Shown: piece after piece, positions 60,318-64,000 of the stretch
Position numbering within the stretch: position 1 is the first letter of the stretch
Layout of the letters: every line of letters begins with the position of its first letter
Origin: an uncultured Pirellulaceae bacterium
Lineage (GTDB): Bacteria > Planctomycetota > Planctomycetia > Pirellulales > Pirellulaceae
Length of the DNA stretch: 64,000 bases
Reading direction: 5' to 3'
Assembly (NCBI GenBank): GCA_937967505.1
Contig: CALCJM010000036.1
Coordinates: 60,533 to 124,532, forward strand
The notes under the pieces: generated by a model
Seen by the model: the letters and a program-made list of their open reading frames with translations, nothing else
The model's database searches: none
Told to the model about the DNA's origin: nothing
Made by a program: the position numbers and the translations under genes

Positions 60318-62573
60318 ATGCCCCCCACCCCTTCAACACCCCCAAACGACGATCTGATCGAGCAGCGGTTGCGGCTGTTGGAGCAATTGCCGACGGCGAT
60401 CCATCAATCGCTTTTTTCGCACGCGACACCCGTCGCCAGTCTGGACAACAAAGACTTACCGACGGCCTCAAACGTAAATCAGGCCAATGAGCATCGCGCC
60501 CCGCCGGCCCGCACTAACCCAACCGGCCCCACCCATCCACACTCACCCCCGGATCAGGATCAACCCCGGGGCGGTGACAGCGGCGAATGTGACCTGATCG
60601 ATACGGCCAGCCACCGCCTGGCATCGACCGTCGGTGACATCACCGTCACCGGCACGGCAATGCTGGGCCGCTGCCCCCAATGCCAAGCGCCGCTGACCAT
60701 CCGCACGTGGCTGGCGCTGGCCGACTGCTGGCGCTGCGAAACCAGCATTGCCGTCAATGAAATCATCATCGACGACACACCACCGACGCCGATCGCACCC
60801 ATGGATGGGACGACGCCTCCCGCTGCCGTCGCCGCACCCACGCCAACGGTCGCCACGCCAATCATCACCACGCCACCGATCGGCACAGCAGATTCACCCA
60901 ACCCCCGCGCCGCGGCACCTGACGCAGCACGCCTCCCCGCCATGGATGAACTCCATGCACTCACCATCGAATCCGTGGTGGCCAACGCCGCGCGATGGTT
61001 CTTCAGTTTGTCCCCCGCCTGGATCGTCAGTATCCTGCTGCACTTGATCCTGCTGATGATCTTGGGCTTGATTGCACTGAACTCGGTTACCGTTCCTGAC
61101 ACGATTGTCCTGTCGGTCGATATCAGCCCCAATCGCCACACCGGACAAGGGATCCAGATTGATACTGCCCCCGAAAATACGGCATCCCCGTTGCCCCCGT
61201 CAGACCATCGCGCTCCGGCCCCCTCCGCCAACGAAACACCCTCGCAAGACACGCATGGCAATGGCGCTGTTGATGCGGACGCTGATAACGCAGGTGACGA
61301 TAACGCGGGTGACGACGGCACCAATGCCCGCAGCGCGAATCGGACAGCAGACGCCTCTCAAAAAACAGATACTGACCGAACATTGCAAGCGCTGGTCAAC
61401 CAACTGACCTTCGACCGCACAGCATCGCCAACCGCCGGTTCCCGAGCGCTTCCGGATATCAATCAAGTAAAATCAGCGATCGCTGGCCGCACCAACGCGA
61501 CGCCGTTTTCGGCGCGCGACGCGCGGTTGCGCAGTGCAATCCTTCGCAGCGAAGGCGGCACGCTGCTAACCGAAGCGGCCGTTGCCCGGGGGCTGCGCTG
61601 GCTGGCATCGGTCCAGAACACCGACGGCAGTTGGTCATTAAAAAACTATGCCCGACACGCCAGCGCGAAAAACAAGGGCGATTGCATGGGGACGGCGCTG
61701 GCGCTGCTGCCGTTTCTGGGTGCGGGGCAGACCCACGAATGGGGCATCTACCAGAAAACGGTCGCCAAGGGCCTGAACTGGATGATCCGCAACCAAAAAC
61801 CCGATGGCGACCTGCGCGCGGGACTGCGCACCGAAGCCGGCATGTATTCGCACGGACAAGCCACCATCGTGTTGTGCGAGACCCTGGCCATGACCGGCGA
61901 CCAACAGTTCCGCACGCCAGCCCAGAGAGCGATCGATTTTATCACCGCCGCCCAGGGGACCGACGGGGGCTGGCGCTACCGACCGGGACAAACTGGCGAT
62001 ACATCCATGCTGGGCTGGCAAATGATGGCGCTACAAAGCGCCAAACTGTCGGGGATGAATCTACAAGTCGATCCCGATACGCTCGCCGGAGCCGGCCGGT
62101 TTCTGGACAGTGTCAGTGTCCGCAGGAAGAGCGGTTTTACCTCACACCAGCCGGCGGGGACCTTTTACGGTTACCAGCGCAACCGCCCCCCCACCGAAGT
62201 AATGACGGCCGAAGCGCTCCTTTGCCGGATGTACCTGGGGGCCACACGCGATGACGCGCGCGTTGCGGCAGCAGTGAAATGGATGAGCGCGAAACAGTTC
62301 CCCTCGCGCAAAAAGAAAAACGTCTACTACTGGTACTACGGCAGTCAGGTGATGCACCACTACGGCGGACGACACTGGCGGAACTGGAATCAACAGGTCC
62401 GGACGTTGCTGTTGGAGTCGCAACAAACCGACGGACAACACGCCGGCAGCTGGAACCGGCAGGGCTTCCGCTGGGGCTCCCAAGGCGGACGCATCTACAC
62501 CACCGCGCTGGCGACTTGCACCTTGGAAGTCTACTACCGACACCTTCCGCTGTTTCGCAAGATCAATCTTTAA
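60318..62573 (+). CDS. membrane protein with squalene cyclase/prenyltransferase-type repeats
   Basis: This 751-residue protein has an N-terminal zinc-ribbon-like 'GRCPQCQAPLTIRTWLALADCWRC' (about 116-140). One membrane segment near residue 235-255 follows ('IVSILLHLILLMILGLIAL'), then a low-complexity linker rich in Asp/Asn/Thr. The C-terminal ~330 residues form an alpha/alpha-toroid with squalene-cyclase-like repeats: 'RGLRWLASVQNTDGSWSLKN', 'RAIDFITAAQGTDGGWRY' and 'SYTTALATCTLEVYYRH'-like endings. The cyclase DxDD motif is absent. Planctomycetes have many such proteins of unknown role. It is probably an envelope scaffold rather than a cyclase. Confidence 0.75.
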   Translation: MPPTPSTPPNDDLIEQRLRLLEQLPTAIHQSLFSHATPVASLDNKDLPTASNVNQANEHRAPPARTNPTGPTHPHSPPDQDQPRGGDSGECDLIDTASHRLASTVGDITVTGTAMLGRCPQCQAPLTIRTWLALADCWRCETSIAVNEIIIDDTPPTPIAPMDGTTPPAAVAAPTPTVATPIITTPPIGTADSPNPRAAAPDAARLPAMDELHALTIESVVANAARWFFSLSPAWIVSILLHLILLMILGLIALNSVTVPDTIVLSVDISPNRHTGQGIQIDTAPENTASPLPPSDHRAPAPSANETPSQDTHGNGAVDADADNAGDDNAGDDGTNARSANRTADASQKTDTDRTLQALVNQLTFDRTASPTAGSRALPDINQVKSAIAGRTNATPFSARDARLRSAILRSEGGTLLTEAAVARGLRWLASVQNTDGSWSLKNYARHASAKNKGDCMGTALALLPFLGAGQTHEWGIYQKTVAKGLNWMIRNQKPDGDLRAGLRTEAGMYSHGQATIVLCETLAMTGDQQFRTPAQRAIDFITAAQGTDGGWRYRPGQTGDTSMLGWQMMALQSAKLSGMNLQVDPDTLAGAGRFLDSVSVRRKSGFTSHQPAGTFYGYQRNRPPTEVMTAEALLCRMYLGATRDDARVAAAVKWMSAKQFPSRKKKNVYYWYYGSQVMHHYGGRHWRNWNQQVRTLLLESQQTDGQHAGSWNRQGFRWGSQGGRIYTTALATCTLEVYYRHLPLFRKINL

Positions 62574-62606
62574 GGTCGCAATCTTTCTGCCCGTGGATCT
62601 CCGGCG

Positions 62607-63503
62607 TCAACTTCCGGGCGCAGCGCTCGGGCGGCACCCGGCCCACGCGCACTTGAGCGCATCAACGGTGTGCTGCACCTCGTGCACGCGAATTATCTGA
62701 ATCTCTTTGAGCGCCAGCAACATGCTGACCCCCAGCGTCCCCGCATCGCGATTGCGTTGTTTGTCCCCCAGCAATTTCCCGATGAACCCTTTTCGAGAGT
62801 GCCCGATCAGAATGGGACACCCTGTCTGGTGGAACCGATCCGCGTCGCGCACCAACTGTAAATTGTGTTCGTGAGTTTTTCCGAACCCGATCCCAGGGTC
62901 GAGGCAGATTTTTTCAGGTGCAATTCCGGCAGCCACCAAAAACTGTTTGCGCGCGATCAGGTAATCCAAAATCTCCTGCGTGACATCATCGTAACGGGGA
63001 TTGTCCTGCATGGTTTGCGGAGTGCCCTGGGCGTGCATGGCACAGACGCCGGCCCCCGTTTGGACCGCCACATCAACCATTTTCGGATCCCCCTCAAGCC
63101 CCGTGACGTCATTGATGATCTGGGCACCGGCGGTCAGCGCAGCCAGCGCGACGGCCGCTTTGGAGGTATCGACAGAGACCGGCACATCCAACCGAGCCAC
63201 CAGTCCCTCGATCACCGGGATGACCCGATCCAATTCCTGATCCACCGCCACCGGGGCGCTGTAGGGCCGCGTGCTTTCGCCGCCGACATCCAAGATCGCC
63301 GCCCCCTGCCGGGCCAGGCGCACGCCATGTTCGATCGCCGACGCTGCGTCAGCGTACCTGCCGCCATCGGAAAAACTGTCAGGGGTCACGTTGACGATCC
63401 CCATCACCGCCGGACCATCAGAAAAACAAAGCGCACCGCTGCGCATCCGCCAAGTGCTGGCAGGTGTATGCATCGGCGGTGTGTGCCTCGGAGATGTGTG
63501 CAT
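62607..63503 (-). CDS. folP: dihydropteroate synthase
   Basis: This 298-residue enzyme condenses pterin pyrophosphate with p-aminobenzoate in folate synthesis. The diagnostic blocks are 'VMGIVNVTPDSFSDGGRY', 'ILDVGGESTRPYSAPV', 'VSVDTSKAAVALAAL', 'IINDVTGLEGDP', 'ICLDPGIGFGKTHEHNL' and 'LIGHSRKGFIGKLL'. It ends in a short tail ('AWAGCRPSAAPGS'). The start at 63503 includes a His/Pro-rich leader; ATG at residue 11 is an alternative. No other folate gene is adjacent. Confidence 0.93.
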   Translation of the reverse strand: MHTSPRHTPPMHTPASTWRMRSGALCFSDGPAVMGIVNVTPDSFSDGGRYADAASAIEHGVRLARQGAAILDVGGESTRPYSAPVAVDQELDRVIPVIEGLVARLDVPVSVDTSKAAVALAALTAGAQIINDVTGLEGDPKMVDVAVQTGAGVCAMHAQGTPQTMQDNPRYDDVTQEILDYLIARKQFLVAAGIAPEKICLDPGIGFGKTHEHNLQLVRDADRFHQTGCPILIGHSRKGFIGKLLGDKQRNRDAGTLGVSMLLALKEIQIIRVHEVQHTVDALKCAWAGCRPSAAPGS

Positions 63504-64000
63504 ACCAATAAGTGGCTTTCTTCTTTCTGCGATTGAGCCGATAAACGCAGTCGCGCGGTTCTTTCAAGGCCAGCAGCCAACACGGCGCGCTGTCCGAATT
63601 CAGAGAATTGTACGACAGCGGCCGTAACCAGTGAAGCCGCCGCTACCACGTCGCACAGAGCGGTCAGCCGTGCACCATGTGTCATCAGCCGAGTGCGACT
63701 AAAGGCGACAGTGGCGGTTTCCTTCAGGGAATTTCGTGGCGGATAGAAAAGGTCACCGCATTTACGAGAGGTGGGAGACCGGTGGCCAACCTTGAAAATC
63801 GGTGGCCAGCCTTAGAAATCGGTGGCCAGCCTTGAGCCACAAAATTTCAGGCAGAGTCCCTAGTTCCGCAACCAGCAATTGATGTCCCACCAAGAGTCAA
63901 TTTTACCGGCTTAAAACTTGCGTGACCTGCCTGTTCCCCGCGTCTTCTCTTTTAAAAAAAGATCTTCCCCTGTTTGATTGACAAGTTCTCACACAGGTCA
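63504..64000. other. right end of window: no gene, with direct repeats at 63781-63838
   Basis: These 497 bp hold no gene-like frame. From 63781 on, three consecutive ~20-bp direct repeats stand next to an AT-rich tract that runs to the window edge. Confidence 0.5.
63781..63838. repeat. three 20-bp direct repeats (GGTGGCCAGCCTT type)
   Basis: GGTGGCCAACCTTGAAAATC (63781-63800), GGTGGCCAGCCTTAGAAATC (63801-63820) and GGTGGCCAGCCTTGAGCC (63821-63838) are arranged in phase. Tandem GGTGGCC repeats of this kind occur in the ends of IS21-family elements as transposase sites. No transposase reading frame is in view, so an IS end continuing to the right is possible but unproven. Confidence 0.6.

Overview
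This window looks like chromosome of a planctomycete, probably a marine Pirellulales-type organism. The indications are family-level. There are three secreted proteins with PEP-CTERM tails, a serine protease carrying an SHD1-like domain, a squalene-cyclase-repeat envelope protein, a pseudokinase with the planctomycete-style 'LTPWQAKLL' N-terminus, a futalosine-pathway menaquinone gene, and secreted glycoside hydrolases of the kind used on algal polysaccharides. Gene order is mostly loose, with many single genes and a few tight operons. The genetic code is standard: neighbouring genes end normally in TGA.

Layout. 0-7.4 kb: 3' part of mqnC, ndk, korA-korB (2-oxoacid:ferredoxin oxidoreductase), a GT4 glycosyltransferase and a UDP-glucuronate decarboxylase. 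7.8-12.5 kb: an RdgC-like protein, a gene with two in-frame TGA codons that I read as a selenoprotein, a sarcosine/N-methyltryptophan oxidase and the soluble transhydrogenase sthA. 12.7-24.5 kb (mostly minus): Cys-rich secreted protein, OprP-like porin, a broken small gene, a class V aminotransferase, SHD1-protease, purN-ileS and an acidic/basic histone-H1-like protein. 24.7-37.6 kb (minus): PEP-CTERM protein, a three-gene Hsp70/J-like operon, a GH86-like glycosidase, argC-argJ and a large membrane pseudokinase. 37.9-41.7 kb (plus): secreted glycosidase and two membrane proteins. 41.8-47.5 kb (minus): an ABC exporter and a four-gene Mn/Zn/Fe ABC importer. 48-50.4 kb: HHIP/sorbosone-dehydrogenase-like PEP-CTERM protein, beta-carbonic anhydrase, tRNA-Ser(UGA). 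50.8-64 kb: alpha/beta-hydrolase-like protein, vWA membrane protein, lipoprotein, cutA-gyrA, squalene-repeat protein, folP, and a repeat-rich right end.

The most notable object is the lipoprotein gene at 9161-9736. Its heavy-metal-associated (HMA) domain should carry a GMTCxxC metal-binding motif, but both cysteine codons are TGA, giving a U-x-x-U motif. The frame on both sides encodes an intact HMA fold. A hairpin resembling a bacterial SECIS element follows directly. The gene has a perfect TATAAT box upstream and a strong terminator downstream. Conventional ORF calling would reduce it to a meaningless C-terminal fragment.

Other points of interest are four copies of a ~110-bp imperfect palindromic intergenic element, a second short repeat family, an HscC-type Hsp70 whose adjacent J-like protein lacks HPD, a kinase-fold protein that has lost its catalytic residues, and an attenuator-like hairpin ahead of gyrA. 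No rRNA, CRISPR array, prophage or complete insertion sequence was seen. 20-bp direct repeats at the extreme right resemble the end of an IS21-type element but are unproven.
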